Part shown: one piece after another, positions 1-11,900 of the stretch
How the letters are laid out: every line of letters begins with the position of its first letter
Numbering within the stretch: position 1 is the stretch's first letter
Source of the DNA: Alitta virens
Taxonomy: Eukaryota; Annelida; Polychaeta; Phyllodocida; Nereididae
Assembly (NCBI GenBank): GCA_932294295.1
Contig: OW028584.1
Location: 8,130,407 to 8,194,406 of the forward strand
Direction of reading: 5' to 3'
DNA length: 64,000 nucleotides
The notes under the pieces: generated by a model
Seen by the model: only the letters and a program-made list of their open reading frames with translations
Database searches by the model: none
Told to the model about the DNA's origin: nothing
Translations under genes and position numbers: made by a program

Positions 1-1953
1 AGAAAGTCAAAACAAAACCTAGGTTGATTATGATGAAATATTCTAGGAATTTAAAGCAGAGGAAATGCAAGTGTAAGCTAGTACAGTTCGATGGACGTAT
101 CATCACCTTGGCTGGCGAGGCAAATTAAGAACACAAGTACCACTGCATGACAATAGACCGACCTCCAATAGTTTGATTATTGTTAGTATTTAAGCTCACA
201 AGCACATGGAAAGCTTTCTACTGCTTTCTGTGGAGTGACAAAACTAGAATTGGAAATATCAGGGTATGGTTATGCAAGGTAGGTGCAGCAACATCTAGGT
301 GGTGTGACAAACATGTGATTAAGTTTTGATATCTGAAAACCCAGTATGCAGTGTTGGGCATGGTGAAGGGAGCCTTATGCAGTGGTGCTGGTTTGCAGCA
401 TTTGGGCCTGGAAACCTTATCAAAGGTGATAGGAAATCAGCAAATCAAAAACTGAAAACTGAAAGCCTAGGTGAGACTTGAGTCTAGAAAAATGACAACG
501 ATATGAAATAAAAGTCATGCTTGGCATCAGTATGTTTAAATTCAAATGTTTGAAACGTCTTAGAATGGTTAAAAACAGCGAAATTAAATATTCAATGGAA
601 AGGTTATGGCTGGAGTTAAAGAATAGTGACCATTACCATCATTGTCAATCCTGAGGAAGTGACAAAAAAATCAAACGAAAATCACCAGAATTTGACTTAA
701 ATATATGTGTGAAAAAATACCAAAGCTTTTTCATTGCAGTAAAAGATTTTATTGGACAAACCATTAGCCATTGAGGTTAGTTTATGTACTTTTATGATCT
801 ACCAGTTTTGAACTTCATGAAAGAAAATGTTACATAAGGCCTAGTGAAATTGGTTATGCCTCCAATTTGCATTTTATTTAAATAGTTCACACAGTGTCCT
901 TCACATTAAAACGATTGTTGATTGGAAATTTACCACAGAATTGTTTTCACAGTAAATTGTTTGTATAATACTTATAGCTGTATGCAAACTTATGACCCCA
1001 CCTGTACATGAGATCTACTAAAAAAATAGATTTTTTTATAACAATTAGTCTTTATTCTGTCGTTATTGTCAAGAAAAGGTCAGTCAACAAGACATAGAGG
1101 ACATTGGCTAAGGCTGACCAATAAAATTGTCACAAAGGCCTTACGTTTCGGTGGAGGGGGGGGGGGAGTTTAGTCATTCTAAGGTCAATCGGGACACACT
1201 CAAATGTCTAACTAGTTATTTAAGAAATTTTAAGTTCCCCACAATGTACAGAATAATTGTGTATCACATGGAATTACACATAGTCACATATTGCCCCCCG
1301 CTTTCCACGACCCCCTCCCCCCCCCCCTTTACTGGCTTTAGCCTGTGTTGTGTCAACAAATGCACTTTCTCCCAATCATCTCATTATTTCGCCAATTTTC
1401 GTCTATCTGTTCCGAGCCAGGGAACAATTTGAGGAATGACCTCTGCAGCAAATGCCACCCAAATCCAACCAGCCAGTATTTGCAACACGAGGCAGGCTTG
1501 AAATTTGCCTCAGCGAACAAATCCATGGTCAGTGGCCGCCATTATATTTATTATTTGCAGCAAAACAATGAACAATAAAGAGATGAGAATGATCACAGTT
1601 TTCCGGTGTGTAATGCAATAGTTCCCAAATCATTTTGATGGTGTTCATAAAAACCATTCTGTCCTGGTGATTGGCCTGACACGTTTGTTTGCAATTTTCA
1701 TTTCGAGGTAATCACTAGTCATGTCCACAACTCCACAAGAGAACTGTATAAACATACACAGCATACACTCTTTATCTGAGTTTTTAAAAGTTTAATTAAT
1801 GATTCTTAAAGTTATTTCTATGATTAAGACCGCCTACCATCTCTTAATAATCTTCTTCTTCGTTGTGCTGATATACCCCGGATCGCCAGGAAGCTTCACT
1901 CTAACCAAATTTCTGTTATGTTGAAAGTAATCAAAGGAGCTGCACACGTTCTA

Positions 1954-2279
1954 CAGTCAGTTTCATAAAATATGGTCGACTCTAGACAGCTGTAGCAACC
2001 TATTCCTGGCTGTAGCTATAATCGGGTAAAGCCAGCCGCTTCTGTCTACTCCTAGCTTATAGTCGGCTTACACCTACCACTAATGAAAAATATGAACCAT
2101 GGTAAATGTGAGAAATCTATCTAATATAACATAAATATGTACTTTTAGATCCGACTTTGAGTAGCCAGCAAAAGCCAGGCAGTTCCGTTTGGTGGCAGGT
2201 AGCATTGCATAGCAGAAGTTGTCTAGCTTTGTCTAGGTTCAATTAGACAGGCCGTTCTTAATATAAAAAAAACTAACTG
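1954..2279. mobile_element. Tc1/mariner-type MITE, family A copy 1
   Basis: Begins CAGTCAGTTTCAT and ends AAACTAACTG, flanked by TA on both sides. The interior matches copies at 3893-4145 (same orientation) and 41324-41722 (reverse), with shared blocks such as ATGGTCGACTCTAGACAGCTG and GCAGAAGTTGTCTAGCTTTG. CAGT ends plus TA target sites are typical of the Tc1/mariner superfamily. No transposase is encoded. Confidence 0.75.
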
Positions 2280-2379
2280 TATTTTGATTTTATCTTGAGT
2301 TTTTTTTTAGAGTTTATTAATTTTCACCAATCTCCGCATTATTGATCATTTGTATTAGGCATTTATATTCGGTATTTGC

Positions 2380-2445
2380 ATCCTGAAATTCCAGTGGATT
2401 CACGGTCTAGTGCTGTAACCATTAGGCCACCAGGTGACTCAATGC
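2380..2445 (-). repeat. tRNA-derived SINE fragment (A-box-like)
   Basis: The minus strand reads GGTGGCCTAATGGTTACAGC followed by ACTAGACCGTG, close to the D-arm and A-box region of a tRNA. No matching B box follows, so it is a fragment and not a tRNA gene. Confidence 0.4.
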
Positions 2446-3892
2446 CTTAATATCAAGGTCAACCGAGAAATCAGCTGCATGTCATATGACATGAGATGTT
2501 ATAAACTGGTAGCCCTGTATTATGTGAAAGTAACTGACCAATCTCATGGGGTGAATGTGCAAAATGGTGTGAACTCCAAACTTGAACAATTACCATCACC
2601 CTCTTCATAACATCTGCCTCTGGCTGCAGTCCTGGTCACATGAGCTGACTTCTCTTCAGACCAGTAATCTCTAAGCTATACAATTTTCATCCACTGTGGC
2701 CAGCCCTTCTCACAGTATAGCGCATGGGTTACAAATACAATTTTCAACGGAATAAATGTAAATAGCCCATAGGCAAAGCTACCTTACCCGCTCATGCAGT
2801 TCTATTCTAAACTTCTCCCCAGCTTTGTCGCCTAGCTCCCAATGCGTGGGTCGTAGTGTTGCAAACTCGTGCTAGCTACGGGGTCAATAAATAAAGTGCT
2901 TGCCAGTGTCAGGCCACAAAAGCTCTGCCAACTCTGCTAACTCAAAACAATGAAGGCTGGCCTGCAAGAATCCCCCATTTACTCCCAATTACGATCCTTT
3001 AACGGCCAGCTTCGTGGCCCCTGCATTATCGTCTGTATGGGTCCATTGCGTTGCTGGGTCAACTGTCAATTGCTGAAACTAATTCGACAACATTCGAAAT
3101 ATTAAATGATGAATGATTATAGCCCCCTTGTATGACGTTCACAACAGTGACGTGCTTGCAATTATCTAATTTATAAATATGGTCTGTTCAAAATGACTAC
3201 AGGTGTATAAAAAATATAGAATGCGCCTCAGAGCAAGTGAACGGGCACTAGAGGAAAAACTTAGTGCGAAGGGTGTAGCGAAGTCTGCATCTGAATCTGT
3301 GCTCGATGTTTAATCGCACAAAGTCGAGGGGGAAACCCCATGCCAGTGATTAATAGGAAATCAAAGGCCTTGGCGTCTGAGGCAGCCTGGTAATTCGCCC
3401 TGTAACAACAGCCTTAATACCCGCCTTGTGCTTGCCTTGTATTATGGTATTTTTCCGTGCAGTGCCAGCCATTGTGGCAGTGAGCGGCCCTCTGAGGGAA
3501 TCCCATGAAAACACCTGTAATTTGTTGCCCTTGATGTTCCTTTGGCTTGCCTGCTGGTGCCTTGCATGGTGCTTTGCCTGCCGACTTGCATGGTGCTTGC
3601 TTGGGCGGGGTTCTATTCACTGCATACTTGCATGGACCCGTCTTGTAGAGGTCTCCATGGTTTCTCGTTGTTTCAATCCTACATTGGTCATATCGAACTG
3701 TGCATGTGATTCACCCTTTGGTTTCTGATCACCTTTCTTTTTAAGCATCCGCCTATTGACCTACAACCCTGTATCTATTCTGTAGTCTGGTCTTTGGGTT
3801 GCACATGCAGCATTTGATTTGCACAATAGTAAGGCTGGTTGCACTTTTATTCAATTCTACCAACTTGTATTGAGCAAGCCTGGCTGTACCTA

Positions 3893-4145
3893 TAGTTAGT
3901 TCCATAACATATGGTCGACTCTAGACAGCTGTTGCAACCTTTTCCTGGTTACAGCTACAACTGGCTAAATACAACTACCTCTGTCTACTCATAGCTTCGA
4001 GTTCGCTACTGCCACTGAAAAACATAAACCTTGGTGAATGTAAGAAATTCATCTAATATTATTAGTGGCAGATAGCATCGTATAGCAGAAGTTGTCTGGC
4101 TTTGTCTAGGTTTAATGTGACAGGCCGTTTTAATGAAACTAACTG
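3893..4145. mobile_element. Tc1/mariner-type MITE, family A copy 2
   Basis: Same ends as copy 1 (TAGTTAGTTCCAT at left, GAAACTAACTG at right) and the same internal blocks, with a shorter middle. Lies in the same intronic or downstream region of the ETV-like gene. Confidence 0.7.
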
Positions 4146-4952
4146 TTATGTAGTAAAAAGTGAATAAAATAGGAAATCCAAGATGTAATATAGCTGAGAG
4201 CATGAAACAAAAAATAGGTTTTTTCACTAATTATAATTATCTGATTAATCTTTCCGAAGAGGACTTGAGTTCACTACACCTAGATTAGAAAGTTGTCAGG
4301 TATCCTACTAATTCTTTCACTTGTAATTGATATAATTCTAAGCTGGTAATACGCCTAACAGAACAGAGTTAACTAGCAAATTTTCTAGAAATGATACCAT
4401 CCAAGACCATCCAAGACCAACGATACACTGTCAGCAATAAGTTCTGACAAGTAACTCAGTAATTGACTATATCAACTCTTAATTCTGAAGTCAGAATTTT
4501 CCCGGCTCGTGAGATATGCACCAGCGTGAAATATATTTGTTCACATAATGTGCCACTATTTCTATTCAGCTGACAGTATGATGCAACAAACAAACGGGTG
4601 TTTGAGGAAGGGCCAAACAAAGTAGGCAGCTGGATGATAGTAAGCCAGCACCAATCTCACATGTTTGAGGGGGTATGCATAAATATTCACAGTACCCTGG
4701 GAATTCCCCCCCCCCCTCATAAGATCGCCCATTTTTATTTCCAATAGAACATTATATGGTATAGGTCTGCCCTGATTTTTGTTGATTTGTCCAGTGATAT
4801 CAGACTCCTGGAGGCGAGTCAGTCTCCGCCATTTTCTCTGCTTAATCAAATATAATCTCTACCTTCGGGAGCTTTGTTAAGCAATAATTAAAGCCGGTTG
4901 CTTTCTTAAGACTTCTCCTGGGCCTGCCTCTCTTAACCCTCCTTCTTGTGAT

Positions 4953-5013
4953 CATGTGACCTTATGCGGTCACATGACCTTTGTAATCATGTGACCTGTT
5001 GCTTTGTCACGTG
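4953..5013. promoter_or_regulatory. Cluster of four E-boxes
   Basis: CATGTG at 4953-4958, CACATG at 4971-4976, CATGTG at 4988-4993 and CACGTG at 5008-5013. The first three lie in the extended form TCATGTGAC (one inverted), which resembles MiT/TFE and USF sites. The location, within or downstream of the ETV-like gene, would suit an enhancer. Function is inferred from motif density only. Confidence 0.35.
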
Positions 5014-8000
5014 GCATGTCATGGGTGACATTTGCAAGAGGGCCGTTGTGAATCAGAGAGCGCTCGAGGAGGTGAATGGGTAGCCAGAAATGCCATCCTT
5101 AAATTCAAGGGACTTCCCTCTCACATGATTTGAGTACCATAGCATCCCTTGACGTTTAGTCTCCATGTTGTTCATAGTATAATTCAAAACCAATGTACTT
5201 GTTTTCTGTCATAGTTTTTCGTACTAAGTATAGAGAATAAATTAACAAATATGTTAGTCGTTTTAAGAAGACAAAAGATTATCAAAACATTAGGTAATTT
5301 CAAGTCAATTCACAGCAACAACTAAAAAAGAAAACATAGGCTGCGTGGCAGCAAACCCTCAGTGAATGGCCACACAGTACACAAGCGCCATTAACATTGT
5401 TCAAAGCCTCTTTAACAAATTTATGTAGTTCAGCAACTAGATATTATACTGTCTTTTATATGTTATTATTGTCCATCTAAGACAATCACAATTTTTAATA
5501 TTAAACAAATTCCGAATCAATAGGAAGCACACAGGGCAAACTCAGATGGATTTTTGAAGCAACTTAGACAATAATATAGATATATATTTACTAATAATCC
5601 ATTGTTGTCACAATTCAGCTACATGTTCAGTACATGGTGTTTACCTTTGGTCTGCAAAGTTACCATGCATTTATTGTACGTGACTTCAAACATTAAACCT
5701 TGGGTCTTTTAAATTCTTATCCCAGTTGTATATTTTACAGTTCTGCCTTTTATGAGCCAGATAAATCAATATCAGAAATATTTCACACAGCTGTGTCTGA
5801 TCTGATATTTTTCCTTATTATTTAGGTGATATGTAATGTCTAATATATATATAGAAAACAGCGATCAGATGAAATATTAACATATAAATATATATACCAT
5901 AGTACTAACTTTTTATGGCTTTCATTATAAAATATGGCATGCTAGGTTAGCGAATTTAGAAAATAAAACAATTTTAGTATTATATTAAGATTTTCCTTCA
6001 TTTAATTATCAAAAAACATGCGTGAAAAAATTGTCTTTTTGGAAAGAGAAAGTACTATCATTAAGATGTGTTATTTGCTAAATTTCATTCATGATAGATA
6101 AATAGTGTTGTTGATATGGAGATTTGAAAAATCAAGATTTTTGCATATTTTCCCCTAATTATAAATATTCTATCTATGTATGGCCATGAGATCTCCAAAA
6201 GGCACAATTAAACTGTTTTAGACATATTCTCTTCATGTTTAATACCTTTCAGTGTATAAGGGTTCCAGTTCTGTTTTGGTTTTGTTTTTTTGTAAAACTT
6301 AGCAGAGATATATCAATGTGAATATCAAAAGACACAACTAGGTGATATAGAATAATACTGTATGAAATGTCATAAGGGAAAGTGCATTAGTGCTAGAGTT
6401 CTGCTCACGTAATAAATTTTAAACCAATTTTTAGCATTTTCCCAGACTTTCTATTATTTAAAAAAAGAATGATATGGATGTCAAAATGCAGTTCATAAAG
6501 TAAAAGAGCATATATCATTTGCAAATTTTTTAAAAATATATTTCCAAATTTATTAAAACATAGCATGTGGTATTACTGTATGAACTTTTGTTAGGGTAAG
6601 TGCATTAGTGTTCCAGTTCTGCTCCAGAATGAAATTGTCACTAACCCACCCGCCCAACCCACTGCCGGACATCAATATTTCCAAGTGATAACAATAACCC
6701 TCTTCGAACTTTGTTTGCTGAGGATAAAAAAAAAAACACAACCAACCAACACGCCAACAAAAAGCTATTGCAAACCAGATTTGTCCCCTCGTTTTGTCAA
6801 ATGACGGCACCTGGGGACTAGCCGGGGCTGAGTGCGGATGCAGTTTTAAGTGAATTTGAAAGTTGCATCTTTTAATTTGGACAAGGGCAGGCAGAACGAG
6901 GCAATGGCTGATCTCCCAATATGATATGACAGAGCAGCTTTTAGAGTTTCATCCCCACCCTAATGAGGCATCTTATGCCTTATCGTTTGCCACAAACAAT
7001 TTGAAGAACTTCAAGTATCCTATTTCAAAATTAAATTCCATTAATGCAGCCCCGTTAGCGGGAAAGCCAGCCTGATACAGCCCCATTCGCCAATTTTTCA
7101 CTAGCGAGTCAACGAGCCAAGGTCTAAGCATGTCTGTGAAATCCGAGCAAATTGAGATTGCAATAAAGAACACAGAGCCCTTTGCTATTATTGTTCTCCT
7201 GTGCAACCTTTGCTTCTATTATGAAGTGAGCCATGTGGAGTCGTCCAAGGAGTCACTGTATTTGCTATTCAATTTCATGCAACTCGCACACCACACTCAC
7301 TCCAAAGCCACTTCATATGAGGTGTCGTTTTTTCCACAAGATCTTCTGCCTGTTCTAGTTTTCTTTGCCATTTCTACTATTCCAGGATGGTAAATCATGA
7401 ACTGATAGGCTCATCTTTGTCACATAATTTCACTCATCCAACACATATTTAGTAGGAAGTAAAATTTAGTGTTGGCCTACTGCAACGGAAGATCTTTGAA
7501 GACATTTGAAAACCTTCGCCTAGAAGCAACTGTTCTTTCCACTCGCCCAGCCTCAATCTAGTCACATATTCCCAATATATTCTCTGTCATACCGCCAAAC
7601 CTCAGAATTTCCACCAAGGATGGCTTCAAGAGTAAAGTAAAAACTCATTATTCAAGCGCCAGTGAGCAGGAATTTCTGAAACAGGCGCCATTCGTGTAAA
7701 GAGCATGCACATCGAGGGATGCCACAGGCCTGTCCCCATCAAGACCCAATCCACTGACATCCCTGACCTCCATTGCCCAACAGTCCTGTCCAGCAGTCAC
7801 CTTCCCCGTCCCAAACACTGACCCATATGTGGGCCAGTATGACCCTTGCAGCCAACATGACCCAAGCGCCAGGCATCCGTCTTCATTATTTGTAAAATGA
7901 CACTTCAAGAAGACCCCCCTCCCCCGCCGCTCCCCAGCTCCCCTTACATGTTGTGACAAACTAAATGTTTGGATGGATTTGTCACTTTGCCCTGGGCAGC

Positions 8001-8221
8001 TAAGTTGTGGTGCTTGTGACAAAAATTGACTTATTACACTGTCTTATTACTTCGTCAGTTTTACCTGCAGAGTACTTGGGCTTGCCAGCCAGGATAATAT
8101 TAACCCCAGGTGACCATGTATACAAACGTTGCTGGTGTGAATTACAAACACGATGTACTAGAAAAAAATGATCTCTTGACTTCTGTTGTGTTACGAAAGC
8201 ATAATGTAAATATTGCCTCAC

Positions 8222-8896
8222 CTGTAACTCTCAGAGGGAGGAGGAAGAATAGCGTCCTTGTATGACGTCACAGAGGAAGAAGAGTCTTTACCGGATGTGG
8301 AAGAGCAGACGGAACCGGAAGGAGATGGGGTGTGTGTGTAGGAGTACATGGCGGGCTGGAGGAAGGCCCTTGGGGACTCGTATTTACAAGCAGAGGAGAA
8401 GCGACTGGATGGAGACAATTGTCTTGAGAGGTTTTCCTGTCTAGATATCACCAGAGTAGGCACCTCTGCTGAAGGACCCACTGAGCAGTTGTCCGGGATG
8501 AAGAGACTTAGAGGCGACCTTGGACCACTTCTGTGACCTTGACCTTCGGCCCATTGACCTTGAGCAGGACGGAAGTGGCTCGATGCACCTTGAAATGTTC
8601 TCGAGTTTATTACACCCTCAGTGTGGTTGAATTGCCTGGAAGTTGGCCAATACTGTTCATGCTCAGCTCTGCCCCACTTGGCTGCGTTGTCCTGGTCACA
8701 ATGGGCTGTTACTTGGTGTCTTTGATCCCCTTGGTGCCTTTGATCCCCCTGGAACTGGTGGGCTACCTTGGTACTCACTTGTGATAGCTGGTCAACTCTT
8801 GAACTATTGTCATGGTTCGCTTCGAAAACACCACTCTCTGTTTCAGGTACCAGACCGGCACGACCTCCAGTTATTGTCTTGGGTTGTTGTTGTTGA

Positions 8897-8931
<35 letters not shown>

Positions 8932-11900
8932 TTGTTGAAGCTTTCTGGTCTCGTGTGCTACTTCTTCCGTGGAAACTTCCTCTTCCAGCTCCTCTTGGGT
9001 GGCTGAAGGAAAAAGAAAGGACTTTAAACATTTTTAATCATCTAAATTTTGATTATTTTCTAAAGGTCTTACTGATATGAATCAGCACTGGGAAATGCCC
9101 GACTCTCAAGGCTCTAAAGAGGGACTTCAATAACCAAAGAATGGAAGTTACATTAGTCACTCCTATAGGAGCATGTCTCCCCCAGTCAGCCCTTTGCTCT
9201 GAATTAATCACAGCCATGTGATCCACTGGGGCCACGGCAGTAATCTGTCCTTATGGGGCTAAATATTTACCCCAGACATTCAATGCTGGCTGCCTGAGAG
9301 ATTGACTGTGGTTTCTTGTATCTGGAGCACAAATGGGGTCGATGCAGCCATTTCCCCTCATTCATATGCAAATAGGTCACATTCAGCACGAATGCTCTTT
9401 TATTGGTCTTTATCATTTCCATGTTTTGCATGCTACTCATTACTCATTCTGTTGTTCACTGTCCGTCTGAATACTATCATCCTCATTACATTAAATGGGA
9501 ATCATTGCATCCGAGTTACATTTTAGCATTAGGTAATTGGGTATACTGGCATAATGCACATCAAGCAGAGCTCACACACTTTTTTAACTCTTTGATCAGT
9601 GATACCAGAGAAAACCGAAAGGTCCTAGTGCAATACACATGCAGATGACATTATTCGTTTCTTTCATCGTTGCTTCCCAGTGATTGATATTGCCAGCTAT
9701 TTGTGCCAAACAGCCTGTTGTTCCAGCTTGAGTGGAAGGTGGCTGCCACACTATAGAGCCACAATTCATAGCTTGATCAGCTGGACAGACACATTCATTA
9801 AAACATGCAAGATATTTGTCACTGACAATTATCTCCCCACCCATGCTCCCCCTGTCGATCCCCTGACCTTAATTATTCGCCCATCACTGAAGTAATTACT
9901 CCCAAACAATCTGCAGCCCCTCTTACAGCCTCATCTGCCTAACTCCATAGCATAATCAAGGCCCTTCTATCAATTACAACTGCCTCATGGATCTAATTCA
10001 ACCCGAGGAGAGCCTCTTCCAAATGATACTTTGTTTTCTGATTCAAGTGAATAAGACATCAGCAGCCAACTGACTTGCAATTGTTTCGATCCTGCCAGAT
10101 TAAGGAACCCGTTTCAACTCCTACTCTTTGACAATAGCTTAAATGCCCGCCAGTTTCTAGGCTGGAACTGCGATTCAAGTAGTGCAGCACTGCACTGTAC
10201 ATACGATGCATTGCCCTTCCAAGTAATCTTCTTCAAATAACTTGTGTATTGGAACTTTTCAAACTCGCAAGTCGACGTCATGTTTCAAATGTTCCAAAAG
10301 GGGTTCTAAAAGCTGTCACACGGGCACAGAACTTGATGAACTGAGATGTCTCCAAAATTGTATTTCAAACTGTAATTTCAGTTCTTATCACATTTGACTG
10401 TGTTGGGACAAGTTAAAGATCCCATACGTGAGATACTCACCCCTCTCTCTCTCTATCATCGACCAACCCTCGTGGGTGACAAGTACTTGCCTGAAAGGGG
10501 TGCACGAATCTAATCCTGAGCCTCGTGATAGCAGGCCTGTTGCATGCAGTGTTGAGGTTGATGCAAAATTCTGCATTTATGCCTTTCGATACAAATATAC
10601 TTAACATTCTGTCATATTTAAAGGTGTCGTGGAATGTCAATTTCCACCCAAAATAGTACATACAAACTGTCCACCAAAGCCAAGGTGCTCTTTTATGCCA
10701 ACAGCACTGAACGATGCTGATCTGTTCACTGTATTTAATTCAGCGTTAAATGTCTGCATAACTATGAGTGCCATGTGGGACCTTCAATCCTCCATCCTCT
10801 GCAAATGACGCGCAGTTGACATTGTCTTTCCACTGACAGGAAACTCATTGGTGAACTAGAACTACCAGTCCATTTACTAATATAATCTAAACGGTTGTCC
10901 TGGAACTAAATAAACGTGTAACAATGAACTGCATGATTATAGGACATGTATGGGATCCTGCAGCTCAAAAAGTAATAGTTGGCGAAAGGGCCCAGCAGGC
11001 ATCCCAATCTAACGACCTGGCTGCCATAATATTTGACTGCCCACTGTGCCTCCTGCATTAGAAATATGGCCGTCATGCGGCGAACAATGGACCAGCAGCT
11101 GATTGGCTAAGGGGGTCTTCTTTGTGGTTGGACAGGACTAATTGGCCTTGGACGACAACAACTATTATCACCCCCCGGGGGGAGGGGGGGTTGTGGAGAG
11201 CAGAAAGGTCTGACCCGATGCACTAACTGGACTCCAATGCACCACACATCTTAGGATTGGGTGCAGGTGAAAATGGACATGTGCTTGGCTGAATTGCAAC
11301 CATCCTTCGCTGTAACACCATCTAATTGATTCGGAATCATCAGTGAAACCCTCGGAGCAGCTAGGTTTAGAATAGAGAGAGGCTATCACACACACCATTG
11401 CCCAATAGGTGGGATGCATTGCTGCCTCAGCACAGTCTCGTTTTATGAAGTAACTTATCAAGCCATAAGCCAAAGTACAGGTGAGTGGCGCGATGCATCT
11501 TGGGGATACCTGATCATAAAAAGTGCTGCATTTGTTTGCCATAGAGCCATCAATCCGTCACTGGGAATAATGTGGACACATGAATTAGGAAGGGGTCAGA
11601 CAGGGACCTGTTGTTCCGCCAAACCTCTTTGATGGATGGTTATGGGGACTCAGTGGCTGAGCCGGACAAACTACCCTCTATGTAGCAGAATCAACCAACC
11701 CCCCCCCCCCCCCCTCCACACACTTTCAGGTATCGCCCTTTGGGGAGAAATGCTTGGATACGGACAGTAGACTTAATACACTGTATTTTGAATATTCATC
11801 TACAAGTATTAAGATATCAAATGATAAATATACACACACGTTTGGTTTGACCTATTCGAATTAACAAAATTAATGCCAGAGTGAAGCTCTGGCCCATGGA

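Larger units (their letters stand above)
1..8221. other. Intronic or downstream sequence of the ETV-like gene; no exon recognised
   Basis: This 8.2 kb is AT-rich. It contains two MITE copies (1954-2279, 3893-4145), a SINE-like fragment near 2380-2445, an E-box cluster at 4953-5013 and G/C homopolymer runs. The open frames here lack splice context or family resemblance. I looked for the ETS-domain peptide on the minus strand and did not see it. Confidence 0.6.

Noticed and set aside
3414..3728. Frames on both strands of a short CTTGC-rich repeat stretch
   Set aside because: They reflect low-complexity TGCCTTGCATGG-like repeats, not a conserved protein.
7648..8022. 124-aa minus-strand frame just downstream of the third ETV-like exon
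   Set aside because: It looked like a possible next exon, but it does not resemble the ETV family and no convincing in-phase acceptor pairs with the AG-phase donor at 8222.
8643..9080. 145-aa plus-strand frame with a Val-rich run
   Set aside because: It is antisense to the Gln/His tract exon of the ETV-like gene, whose minus-strand frame has correct splice sites and a PEA3 motif upstream.
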